A stretch of 11,197 nt of DNA from the NCBI GenBank assembly GCA_009920595.1, contig RFZR01000035.1, positions 1 through 11,197 of the forward strand. The letters run 5' to 3'. The DNA is from Alphaproteobacteria bacterium. Lineage in GTDB: Bacteria > Pseudomonadota > Alphaproteobacteria > Rhizobiales > Beijerinckiaceae. Below the pieces are notes generated by a model that was not told the DNA's origin, searched no databases, and saw only the letters and a list, made by a program, of their open reading frames with translations. Shown here in pieces: positions 1 to 6,497 of this stretch. The position numbers were made by a program, and so were the translations under genes. How positions within the stretch are numbered: position 1 is the first letter of the stretch; every line of letters begins with the position of its first letter.

Positions 1-290
1 ATTACGCCACGATCTTTTTTGGTGATATCCTCAAGCACATTATGTTCGGGCGCATAAGAAAGACCGAGCATCACAATGGCTTTGACATCAGACCAAAGCG
101 TTGAAGGCGCAGCCCGTTCATCAACACGCTCTTCCATCCAACTCATCGAGCCGTGAAAGCCGGCTTCAATCCATGAACGCAAACGCGCGTCTGCTTCGGG
201 TATCGCATGCGGTCTCGTCACACCAAAGGCGTCAAAGCCTTCGGCTCGCGCGTGATCGGCTAATGCCGTTTTGAAATCTGCGGGGCTCAG
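1..290 (-). CDS. queG: Epoxyqueuosine reductase QueG, N-terminal part (cut by window edge)
   Basis: QueG is a cobalamin- and Fe-S-dependent enzyme that reduces epoxyqueuosine to queuosine in tRNA, the last step of queuosine synthesis. About 97 N-terminal residues are visible. They include the family's opening pattern GFDAFGV, then RPHAIPEADARLRSWIEAG, HGSMSWMEER and the strand IVMLGLSYAPEHN; the cofactor- and cluster-binding regions lie outside the window. The frame has no ATG, GTG or TTG at a sensible place. CTG at 290-288 gives the normal spacing of 18 residues before GFDA and overlaps the stop of the upstream GST gene as CTGA, so I chose it. This implies translational coupling to the GST gene. 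Identity is well supported by the sequence pattern; the start codon is inference. Confidence 0.85.
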   Translation of the reverse strand, partial: MSPADFKTALADHARAEGFDAFGVTRPHAIPEADARLRSWIEAGFHGSMSWMEERVDERAAPSTLWSDVKAIVMLGLSYAPEHNVLEDITKKDRGV

Positions 291-979
291 AAATCGAGAT
301 CCGCATAATGCACGGTCGGATCCATCCCCGGAACGCGATCGGCGAGAAGAGGGCGGAAGGACGGCCGCGATTTTATTTTTTGATACCAATGTTTCGCCGT
401 CTCATGTGACGACCAGGGCACATCGCCGAGATAATCGGCCACCGAGATCTGCGCGGCGGCGGCAAGATCTGCATAAGACATTTTGGTCCCTGCGAGCCAG
501 TTCCGATCTGCTAACAAATAATCGACATAGGAAAGATGATAGCGAATATTGGTCCGCGCGGCACGGATCGCGGCCATATCCGGTGCGCCACCACCTTGAT
601 CGGCGGACATAAAACGCTTGGTGATCTTTTCATGCACGAGGTAGCCCGTGACCTCGTCGAACATTTTGCCGTTAAACCAGTCGAGCAGACGGCGGACTTC
701 AGCACGCTCGGCGGGTTGATCGGGCAGCAAACGGCGATCGCCCATACCCAAACCGCGCGTTTCATCAAGATATTCGGCAATCACGCTCGCGCCGGGAAGC
801 GGCAAATCCTGCTGTTCAATGAAAACAGGGGTCGTGCCGGCCGGGTTAAGTGCAAGAAAATCACGGCGACGCTCCCATACACGCTCCTCAACCAAAGTCG
901 GGGCAATACCCAACTCGCCGAGAACCAAACGCACAAAGCGTGACTGCGGACAAAAAGCGTCATGATAAAGCGTCGTCAT
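287..979 (-). CDS. Glutathione S-transferase family protein
   Basis: This is a cytosolic GST-fold protein. The N-terminal thioredoxin-like domain opens MTTLYHDAFCPQSRFVR, with the usual cis-proline region (NPAGTTPVF) and the glutathione gamma-glutamyl contact region (LPGASVIAEYLDE). An all-helical C-terminal domain follows, containing the N-capping pattern of helix 6 (MSYADLAAAAQISVADYLG). I chose the start at 979 because the family normally begins M-x-x-LYH. An upstream in-frame ATG at 1018 would add 13 residues and has a weak GGTAGGG upstream, so it remains possible. The gene ends in an overlap with queG, and a GST next to queG is a common alphaproteobacterial arrangement. The substrate cannot be told; these proteins are often only assumed to conjugate or reduce with glutathione. 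Confidence 0.9.
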   Translation of the reverse strand: MTTLYHDAFCPQSRFVRLVLGELGIAPTLVEERVWERRRDFLALNPAGTTPVFIEQQDLPLPGASVIAEYLDETRGLGMGDRRLLPDQPAERAEVRRLLDWFNGKMFDEVTGYLVHEKITKRFMSADQGGGAPDMAAIRAARTNIRYHLSYVDYLLADRNWLAGTKMSYADLAAAAQISVADYLGDVPWSSHETAKHWYQKIKSRPSFRPLLADRVPGMDPTVHYADLDF

Positions 980-1133
980 GAAAATTACGAAATCCACATG
1001 CATCCGATGCGTAGGCATCGACGTTAAACCCTACCGCTCCAAAAATCGGCCCTGCTGGTGATTCTGGATGGCGACACAACTCGGACCCGTATAGAACCGT
1101 GACCGACGCGAAACAATATGATTCGGACAATCC

Positions 1134-1946
1134 ATGGACCCCATGATCCTCAAAGCCGTCCTCCTCGGAATTATCGAGGGTCTTACCGAATATTTGCCTG
1201 TCTCCTCAACCGGTCATCTTCTCCTCGCCGAACATTTTCTGGGCCTTAACTTCGAAGACGCAACGCTCGACAAAACTTTTACGGTGCTTGTCCAGCTCGG
1301 TTCGATCCTCGCGCTCGTACTCGTCTATATCAAAAAACTTCTTCAGATTTTGCTTTCAGCGGGTCATGACAAGCATGCGCGAAATTTTATTTTTGGTGTT
1401 CTGATCGCCTTTCTTCCTGCCGCGCTTGTTGGCGCATTATTGCATGGTTTCATCAAAGGCGTTTTATTCAATCCACTGATCGTCTGTATCGCTTTGATCG
1501 CTGGAGGATTTATTCTTCTCTTGGTCGATGAATTACCGCTTGAACGCAAACATCATGATGCAACACGATTTCCGCTAAGCATGGCATTCAAGATCGGAAT
1601 TCTACAATGTATCGCCATGATCCCGGGCGTTTCGCGGTCGGGTGCGACCATTGTTGGTGCCATGATTTTAGGGGCAGACAAAAGAGCCGCTGCTGAGTTT
1701 TCTTTTTTTCTCGCGATCCCGACAATGGTCGGCGCTTTCGCTTATGATTTGATGAAAAGCTACAAAGATCTCACGCTTACCGGCACCGGATTGATCGCAG
1801 TTGGTTTTATCGCAGCCTTCTTTTCTGGTCTGATCGTTGTGACAAGTCTGTTGCGCTATGTATCGCGGCATGGATTTGCGCTCTTTGCTTGGTGGCGCAT
1901 TATCATCGGTGCCGCAGGCCTCGCTGGACTTCTTGTCTTTGGGTGA
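1134..1946 (+). CDS. uppP: Undecaprenyl-diphosphatase (UppP/BacA)
   Basis: UppP is an integral membrane phosphatase that turns undecaprenyl diphosphate into undecaprenyl phosphate, the lipid carrier for peptidoglycan and other envelope polymers. It also gives intrinsic tolerance to bacitracin. At 270 residues it has the family's length. The first signature, EGLTEYLPVSSTGH (residues 15-28), holds the two acidic residues E15 and E19 and H28. The second signature, PGVSRSGAT (164-172), holds the catalytic arginine R168. Several hydrophobic stretches (about 51-65, 86-105, 114-131, 189-205, 219-240, 251-269) fit a polytopic protein. The ATG at 1134 gives MDPMILKAVLLG; the ATG at 1143 is an alternative three codons in. 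The gene is divergent from the GST gene and ends two bases from the convergent nth stop. Confidence 0.97.
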   Translation: MDPMILKAVLLGIIEGLTEYLPVSSTGHLLLAEHFLGLNFEDATLDKTFTVLVQLGSILALVLVYIKKLLQILLSAGHDKHARNFIFGVLIAFLPAALVGALLHGFIKGVLFNPLIVCIALIAGGFILLLVDELPLERKHHDATRFPLSMAFKIGILQCIAMIPGVSRSGATIVGAMILGADKRAAAEFSFFLAIPTMVGAFAYDLMKSYKDLTLTGTGLIAVGFIAAFFSGLIVVTSLLRYVSRHGFALFAWWRIIIGAAGLAGLLVFG

Positions 1947-1948
1947 AA

Positions 1949-2725
1949 TTAATCATTCGGTTGCGATTTTGGCTCAAACCGACAAAGATCCGCGATAGGG
2001 CAACGCCAGCATTCTGGTTTTCGTGCTTTGCATAAATAGCGCCCGTGTAAAATCAACCAATGATGGGCGTGCATTCCATAGGCTACAGGAATAATTTTTT
2101 CCAATCCCGCTTCAACTTGTTCTGGTGTTTTGCCGAGCGCTAAGGGAATTCTATTGGAAACACGAAACACATGCGTATCCACCGCCATGGTCGGATGGCC
2201 AAAAGCCATATTCAAAACGACATTGGCGGTCTTCCGCCCTACACCCGGTAATTTTTGTAACGCGTCACGATCATCAGGTACCTCGCTTTTATGATCACGG
2301 ATCAAGGCTTCTGAGAGAGCCATGACATTTTTAGCTTTGGTACGAAAAAGCCCGATGGTTTTGATATAATCGCGCAGCTTTTCTTCACCGAGAGCGATCA
2401 TTTTTTTCGGCGTATCAACGCGTTTGAATAAAGCGCGCGTCGCTTTGTTTACACCAGCATCTGTCGCTTGTGCTGACAACACAACCGCAACAAGCAAAGT
2501 ATAGGCATTCACATGCTCAAGCTCGCCCTTCGGCTCCGGCTCGATCTTATGGAAGCGACGGAACACCTCTTCAACAGAAGCAGACTCGATCGGCTTGATC
2601 CGCGCACGCGATTTTTTCGCCCCCGTATTTTTCGTTGTTGCCTTTTTAACCGCCGGTTTTTTTACCGGTTTTGGTTCGGCGCGGCGCGAGGACGCAGGTT
2701 TTTTCGGGAGCGGCTTTCTTGTCAT
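1949..2725 (-). CDS. nth: Endonuclease III (DNA glycosylase/AP lyase)
   Basis: Nth removes oxidised pyrimidines from DNA and cuts the abasic site by beta-elimination in base-excision repair. The helix-hairpin-helix LPGVGRKTANVV (159-170) carries the Schiff-base lysine K165, and VDTHVFRVSNR carries the catalytic aspartate D183. The C-terminal 4Fe-4S loop has C232, C239, C242 and C248 in the spacing C-x6-C-x2-C-x5-C. All these residues sit 45 positions later than in the E. coli enzyme, so the protein has an N-terminal extension of about 45 residues. That extension is rich in Lys, Arg and Pro and is probably disordered and DNA-binding. The gene is convergent with uppP and divergent from the DUF2244 gene, with a 56-bp spacer. 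Confidence 0.97.
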   Translation of the reverse strand: MTRKPLPKKPASSRRAEPKPVKKPAVKKATTKNTGAKKSRARIKPIESASVEEVFRRFHKIEPEPKGELEHVNAYTLLVAVVLSAQATDAGVNKATRALFKRVDTPKKMIALGEEKLRDYIKTIGLFRTKAKNVMALSEALIRDHKSEVPDDRDALQKLPGVGRKTANVVLNMAFGHPTMAVDTHVFRVSNRIPLALGKTPEQVEAGLEKIIPVAYGMHAHHWLILHGRYLCKARKPECWRCPIADLCRFEPKSQPND

Positions 2726-2781
2726 GATGCGAGAAATATAGTTTGCTCCCCGCGTAGCTCACAAGCTGGTTTATTCAAAAA

Positions 2782-3288
2782 ATGGCTCTGGGTCCCGACC
2801 ATCCTCTCCTTTCGGTTACGTTGCGACCACATCGGTCTTTGACGCCGCGGGGCCTGTGGTTGGTTGTGATTTGCGTCGGTCTTGCCAGTCTTGTTGCGGC
2901 GATTCCCTTTGTGGTTATGGGCTTTTGGCCTGTTGCCGGATTTTATGGGCTCGATGTCGCGCTTTTGGCTTTCGCCTTTCGCGCCAGTTTAAATTCGGCG
3001 GCGATGACTGAAGAAGTGGCGCTGACCCCGGTAGAGCTTCACGTCCGACGGAAATATGTGAAAGGCACAATGGAAGAATGGCGCTTTAATCCGATATGGA
3101 CCCGCCTTCACGTTGACCGTCACGAGGAATTCGGCATTTCTAAAATCACGCTGCGCTCGCGCGGAACATCGCTGCTCATCGGTCAAAGTCTCGGGCCGGA
3201 TGACAAGCAAAAGCTCTACTCCGCGCTGTCCTCCGCGCTCAGTCAGGCCAAAACAGGGCCGGTCTTTGAATCGGAAAAGCAGGAATAA
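2782..3288 (+). CDS. DUF2244 family integral membrane protein
   Basis: The function is unknown. The protein (168 residues) matches my recollection of the DUF2244 family. It starts with a short LRPHRSLTPRG segment. Two closely spaced transmembrane helices follow (about 25-47 and 50-68, separated by a GFWP turn). A soluble C-terminal beta-rich domain contains EEVALTPVELHVRR, the hallmark EWRFNPIW (99-106), a TLRSRG strand and a LGPDDKQKLYSALSSAL helix. It is the only ATG in the open frame, since a stop lies at 2755-2757; I see no good ribosome-binding site before it. Genes of this family are often found next to nth in alphaproteobacteria, as here, but no link to repair has been shown from sequence. 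Confidence 0.85.
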   Translation: MALGPDHPLLSVTLRPHRSLTPRGLWLVVICVGLASLVAAIPFVVMGFWPVAGFYGLDVALLAFAFRASLNSAAMTEEVALTPVELHVRRKYVKGTMEEWRFNPIWTRLHVDRHEEFGISKITLRSRGTSLLIGQSLGPDDKQKLYSALSSALSQAKTGPVFESEKQE

Positions 3289-3301
3289 GAAAGTAACTCA
3301 G

Positions 3302-3330
3302 GACACCATCGGAATCGGGTGTCGATTGTT
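3302..3330 (+). terminator. Possible weak terminator after the DUF2244 gene
   Basis: GACACC (3302-3307) and GGTGTC (3318-3323) can form a 6-bp stem with a 10-base loop, followed by the T-rich GATTGTTT. It starts 13 bases after the DUF2244 stop. The stem is short and the T tract is interrupted, so termination would be weak; it may be chance. Confidence 0.3.
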
Positions 3331-3348
3331 TCAACAGGCGATTATGGG

Positions 3349-3368
3349 TTGATGATCCCCATCATCAA
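3349..3368. promoter_or_regulatory. Perfect inverted repeat before the ada-like gene
   Basis: TTGATGAT (3349-3356) and ATCATCAA (3361-3368) are perfect inverted copies around CCCC. The centre lies about 25 bases before the ATG of the HTH/methyltransferase gene. It could be an operator for that protein (Ada-type proteins control their own genes) or an RNA hairpin close to the ribosome-binding region. It lacks a following T tract, so it is not a good terminator. It does not resemble the E. coli Ada box. Confidence 0.45.
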
Positions 3369-3383
3369 AGACAGATTAAGCCC

Positions 3384-4259
3384 ATGCTGCACGCCGTCCC
3401 CCTAGATGAACCACATGATCAAGCCGCGAATGATTATGATCGCGTGCGCAAGGCGATTGCCTTTATCAGTCAAGAATGGCGTCGCCAGCCTAATCTTGAC
3501 GAGATTGCCGAAGCGGTGGGCATTTCAGCATCCCATCTTCACGCTGTCTTTCGCCGCTGGTCAGGCTTATCTCCCAAAGCCTTTTTGCAAGCCGTGACGC
3601 TCGATCACGCGCGGCGCCTCTTGAAAGACGACGCGTCGCTCCTTGATGCTTCGCTCGAATTGGGCCTCTCGGGACCGGGACGACTTCATGATCTTTTCGT
3701 GACCCATGAGGCGATGTCGCCGGGTGAATGGAAAACCGGCGGGGCGGGACTTACTTTGTCTTACGGGTTTCATCCCTCACCCTTTGGCGAAGCGATTGCG
3801 GTCGTCACCGATCATGGGCTTGCAGGATTGGGCTTTGTTGACGACGGGGACCGTAAGGCCGCGTTGACCGATATGACACGCCGCTGGCCGAAAGCGCGTT
3901 TCGTTGAGAATGGAAAACTGACAGGCCCGGCGGTTGAACGCGCTTTCACGCCCGATCTTTGGCAAAAAGGTCAGCCCTTAAATATTGTGATGATTGGCAG
4001 CGATTTTGAAATTCGAGTCTGGCAGGCTTTGCTGTCGATCCCCTTCGGACGGCTGACGACCTATGGCGACTTGGCCCGTTCGCTGGGTCAACCCAAAGCG
4101 GCGCGCGCGGTGGGTGCTGCCGTTGGACGCAACCCGATTTCCTTCGTTGTGCCCTGCCATCGGGTGATCGGGAAAAGCGGAACGCTCACCGGTTATCATT
4201 GGGGCCTTAGCCGCAAACAAGCCATTCTCGGCTGGGAAGCCTGCCACCTTTTGGGCTGA
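3384..4259 (+). CDS. ada: AraC-type HTH / O6-methylguanine-DNA methyltransferase fusion (Ada-like)
   Basis: This is a suicide repair enzyme that moves the methyl group from O6-methylguanine in DNA onto its own cysteine. The acceptor is C258 in PCHRVIG (257-263), followed by the conserved GYHWGLSRKQAIL stretch; the preceding FGRLTTYGDLAR and KAARAVGAAVGRNP are also typical of the DNA-binding part. Residues 20-118 form an AraC-type double helix-turn-helix (NLDEIAEAVGISASHLHAVFRRWSG region and a second around LELGLSGPGRLHDLF). Unlike E. coli Ada it lacks the N-terminal zinc domain with the phosphotriester-repair cysteine. It therefore should not sense methyl phosphotriesters in the Ada manner, and how it would be activated is unclear. 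The ada symbol is used by similarity. It lies between the DUF2244 gene and the dnaK promoter. Confidence 0.93.
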   Translation: MLHAVPLDEPHDQAANDYDRVRKAIAFISQEWRRQPNLDEIAEAVGISASHLHAVFRRWSGLSPKAFLQAVTLDHARRLLKDDASLLDASLELGLSGPGRLHDLFVTHEAMSPGEWKTGGAGLTLSYGFHPSPFGEAIAVVTDHGLAGLGFVDDGDRKAALTDMTRRWPKARFVENGKLTGPAVERAFTPDLWQKGQPLNIVMIGSDFEIRVWQALLSIPFGRLTTYGDLARSLGQPKAARAVGAAVGRNPISFVVPCHRVIGKSGTLTGYHWGLSRKQAILGWEACHLLG

Positions 4260-4315
4260 AACTGATAAATACCGGCTCTACCGTGTAATTTCTTTGCCGT
4301 TGAAGGGCCCCCATT

Positions 4316-4344
4316 CTTGAAGCCCCTCATCCACCCCCTTATAT
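4316..4344 (+). promoter_or_regulatory. RpoH (sigma-32) heat-shock promoter of dnaK
   Basis: CTTGAA at 4316-4321 serves as -35 and CTTATAT at 4338-4344 as -10, separated by 16 bases. The -10 matches the alphaproteobacterial heat-shock form CYTATNT and the CTTG core is intact, with 18 bases between CTTG and the -10. Transcription would start near 4350, giving a leader of about 130 bases. No CIRCE inverted repeat (the HrcA operator) is seen, so RpoH is the likely control. The assignment is by consensus and gene context. Confidence 0.75.
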
Positions 4345-4348
4345 ACCC

Positions 4349-4383
4349 CCCGAAACGGGGCCTACGCGGCCCCTTTATTCGGG
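4349..4383 (+). other. Strong hairpin at the start of the dnaK leader
   Basis: CCCGAA (4349-4354) pairs with TTCGGG (4378-4383), and inside it GGGGCC (4357-4362) pairs with GGCCCC (4368-4373) around the loop TACGC. A small internal loop separates the two stems. It lies right at or after the predicted transcription start, so it may protect the 5' end of the mRNA or take part in temperature-dependent folding. An alternative use as terminator of the preceding gene is less likely because only CTTTATT follows the inner stem. Confidence 0.55.
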
Positions 4384-4461
4384 AGATCGGCCTTCGCCCG
4401 TTTTCATCAATCGGACGCTAGGCCTTTGTCGGGATCGCTTCGGGACCTGATGATCTCGCTC

Positions 4462-4471
4462 AAGGAAAGGG
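4462..4471 (+). promoter_or_regulatory. Ribosome-binding site of dnaK
   Basis: AAGGAAAGGG is a purine-rich Shine-Dalgarno stretch ending 7 bases before the dnaK ATG. It fixes the start at 4479 and suits a highly expressed gene. An upstream CCTTT (4423-4427) could pair with part of it. Confidence 0.7.
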
Positions 4472-4478
4472 ATTAATT

Positions 4479-6392
4479 ATGGCAAAAGTTATTGGCATCG
4501 ACCTCGGCACCACCAATTCCTGCATCGCCGTCATGGATGGCAGCGCGCCGAAGGTTATTGAGAATGCAGAAGGCGCACGCACGACGCCTTCAGTGGTCGC
4601 CTTCACCGATTCGGACGAGCGCCTCGTCGGTCAGCCGGCAAAGCGTCAGGCAGTGACAAACCCGGAAGCGACCTTTTTCGCGATCAAGCGTTTGATCGGC
4701 CGTACCTATGCCGATCCGATGACGCAGAAGGACAAGGGTCTTGTTCCTTATGAAATCGTCAAGGCAGGCAATGGTGATGCGTGGGTGAAGGCCCGCGGCA
4801 CAACCTATTCGCCGTCGCAAATCTCCGCTTTCATTCTTCAGAAGATGAAAGAAACCGCTGAAGCCTATCTCGGCAGCGGCGTTACCCAAGCGGTGATCAC
4901 GGTTCCTGCTTATTTCAACGATGCACAACGTCAGGCCACAAAAGATGCGGGCAAAATCGCCGGTCTCGAAGTGCTTCGCATCATCAATGAACCCACAGCC
5001 GCTGCGCTTGCTTACGGTCTTGATAAGCGCAAGAATGGCACAATCGCGGTTTATGATTTGGGCGGCGGCACATTCGACGTTTCAATTCTTGAAATCGGCG
5101 ACGGCGTTTTCGAAGTGAAGTCGACGAATGGTGACACATTCCTCGGCGGTGAAGATTTCGATATGCGTCTCGTCGAATATCTCGCGGACGAATTTAAAAA
5201 AGAGCAAGGCATTGACCTCAAGAAAGACAAGCTCGCTCTGCAGCGTCTGAAAGAAGCCGCAGAAAAAGCGAAAATTGAATTGTCTTCCGCGGCACAAACA
5301 GAGATCAACCTGCCTTACATCACAGCGGATGCTTCGGGTCCGAAGCATTTGACGATGAAGCTCACGCGTTCGAAATTCGAATCCCTCGTTGACGATCTCG
5401 TACAGCGCACGATCGAGCCGTGCAAAAAAGCCTTGGCTGACGCAGGTATGAAGCCGGGTGAAGTTGACGAAGTCATTCTCGTCGGCGGCATGACGCGTAT
5501 GCCGAAAGTCCAAGATGTTGTGAAAAACTTCTTCGGCAAGGAACCACACAAAGGTGTGAACCCTGACGAAGTCGTGGCGATCGGCGCGGCTGTACAAGCC
5601 GGTGTGTTGCAAGGCGATGTGAAAGATGTGTTGCTCCTCGACGTAACACCGCTCTCGCTCGGCATTGAAACATTAGGCGGCGTTTTCACACGTTTGATTG
5701 ATCGCAACACAACGATCCCGACCAAAAAGAGCCAGGTCTTCTCGACCGCAGAGGATAATCAAACCGCTGTGACCATCCGCGTCTTCCAAGGCGAGCGCGA
5801 AATGGCTGCAGACAATAAGCTCCTTGGTCAATTCGATCTCGTCGGTCTTCCGCCCGCTCCACGCGGTGTGCCGCAAGTTGAAGTCACATTCGATATCGAT
5901 GCCAACGGCATTGTGAATGTGTCGGCGAAAGATAAAGCGACAAACAAAGAACAACAGATCCGCATTCAGGCATCTGGTGGCCTTTCTGATGCCGACATCG
6001 AAAAGATGGTCAAGGATGCCGAAGCGCATGCGGCTGAAGATAAAGCCCGTCGCGAAATGGTCGAAGCGAAAAACCAAGCCGAGAGCCTCATGCACTCGAC
6101 AGAAAAATCGCTTGCTGAACATGGCGACAAGGTTTCGGCTTCTGACAAGACCGCCGTTGAAAGCGCAATTGAAGCGTTGAAGACCGCGCTTGCCGGTGAT
6201 GATGCTGAAACCATCAAGGCACGCACCACCGACCTCATGCAGGCGTCAATGAAACTCGGTGAAGCGATGTATGCAGCCCAGCAGAATGAAGCGGGTGCGG
6301 CTGAAGACGCAAAAGCTGATGGCGCGGAAGAAGATGTAATTGATGCCGACTTCCGCGAAGTGAATGACGACGACAAGAAGAAACGTGCGTGA
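4479..6392 (+). CDS. dnaK: Molecular chaperone DnaK (Hsp70)
   Basis: DnaK is an ATP-driven chaperone that binds exposed hydrophobic peptides and works with DnaJ and GrpE in folding, disaggregation and control of RpoH. The 637 residues match the family's length. The ATPase domain has the phosphate-1 loop IGIDLGTTNSC (5-15), YFNDAQRQATKDAG (145-158), NEPTAAALAYG (170-180), phosphate-2 loop VYDLGGGTFDVS (191-202, with T198 at the autophosphorylation position) and the adenosine motif VGGMTRMPKVQ (335-345). The interdomain linker VLLLDVTPLSL (384-394) leads into the substrate-binding domain, then a helical lid (from about 505) and a disordered acidic/lysine tail. An intrinsic terminator follows. 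Its own RpoH-type promoter precedes it. Confidence 0.99.
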   Translation: MAKVIGIDLGTTNSCIAVMDGSAPKVIENAEGARTTPSVVAFTDSDERLVGQPAKRQAVTNPEATFFAIKRLIGRTYADPMTQKDKGLVPYEIVKAGNGDAWVKARGTTYSPSQISAFILQKMKETAEAYLGSGVTQAVITVPAYFNDAQRQATKDAGKIAGLEVLRIINEPTAAALAYGLDKRKNGTIAVYDLGGGTFDVSILEIGDGVFEVKSTNGDTFLGGEDFDMRLVEYLADEFKKEQGIDLKKDKLALQRLKEAAEKAKIELSSAAQTEINLPYITADASGPKHLTMKLTRSKFESLVDDLVQRTIEPCKKALADAGMKPGEVDEVILVGGMTRMPKVQDVVKNFFGKEPHKGVNPDEVVAIGAAVQAGVLQGDVKDVLLLDVTPLSLGIETLGGVFTRLIDRNTTIPTKKSQVFSTAEDNQTAVTIRVFQGEREMAADNKLLGQFDLVGLPPAPRGVPQVEVTFDIDANGIVNVSAKDKATNKEQQIRIQASGGLSDADIEKMVKDAEAHAAEDKARREMVEAKNQAESLMHSTEKSLAEHGDKVSASDKTAVESAIEALKTALAGDDAETIKARTTDLMQASMKLGEAMYAAQQNEAGAAEDAKADGAEEDVIDADFREVNDDDKKKRA

Positions 6393-6416
6393 TTCTTATC
6401 TCGCGTAACTAACGAT

Positions 6417-6449
6417 AACCCGGCGCGTTTATTCGCGTCGGGTTTTATT
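6417..6449 (+). terminator. Intrinsic terminator between dnaK and dnaJ
   Basis: AACCCGGCGCG (6417-6427) pairs with CGCGTCGGGTT (6434-6444) in an 11-bp stem with one G-U pair. The loop is TTTATT, and the stem runs into a T-rich tail (TTTTATT from 6443). It starts 24 bases after the dnaK stop. It should end many dnaK transcripts and lower dnaJ relative to dnaK. Confidence 0.85.
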
Positions 6450-6497
6450 GCAAAAGATATGATTATTTATTGAGATGAATCTGGGCTGGAAAACGAC

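Noticed and set aside
536..943. Plus-strand open frame of 135 codons over the GST gene
   Set aside because: It is antisense to a clear GST gene, has no recognisable domain, and looks like a codon-bias shadow.
4260..4478. CIRCE element (HrcA operator) before dnaK
   Set aside because: No TTAGCACTC/GAGTGCTAA pair is present; the promoter instead fits the RpoH form.
5082..5612. Minus-strand open frame of 176 codons inside dnaK
   Set aside because: Long antisense frames are typical of conserved dnaK genes. The residue make-up is unlike a real protein and no motif is visible.
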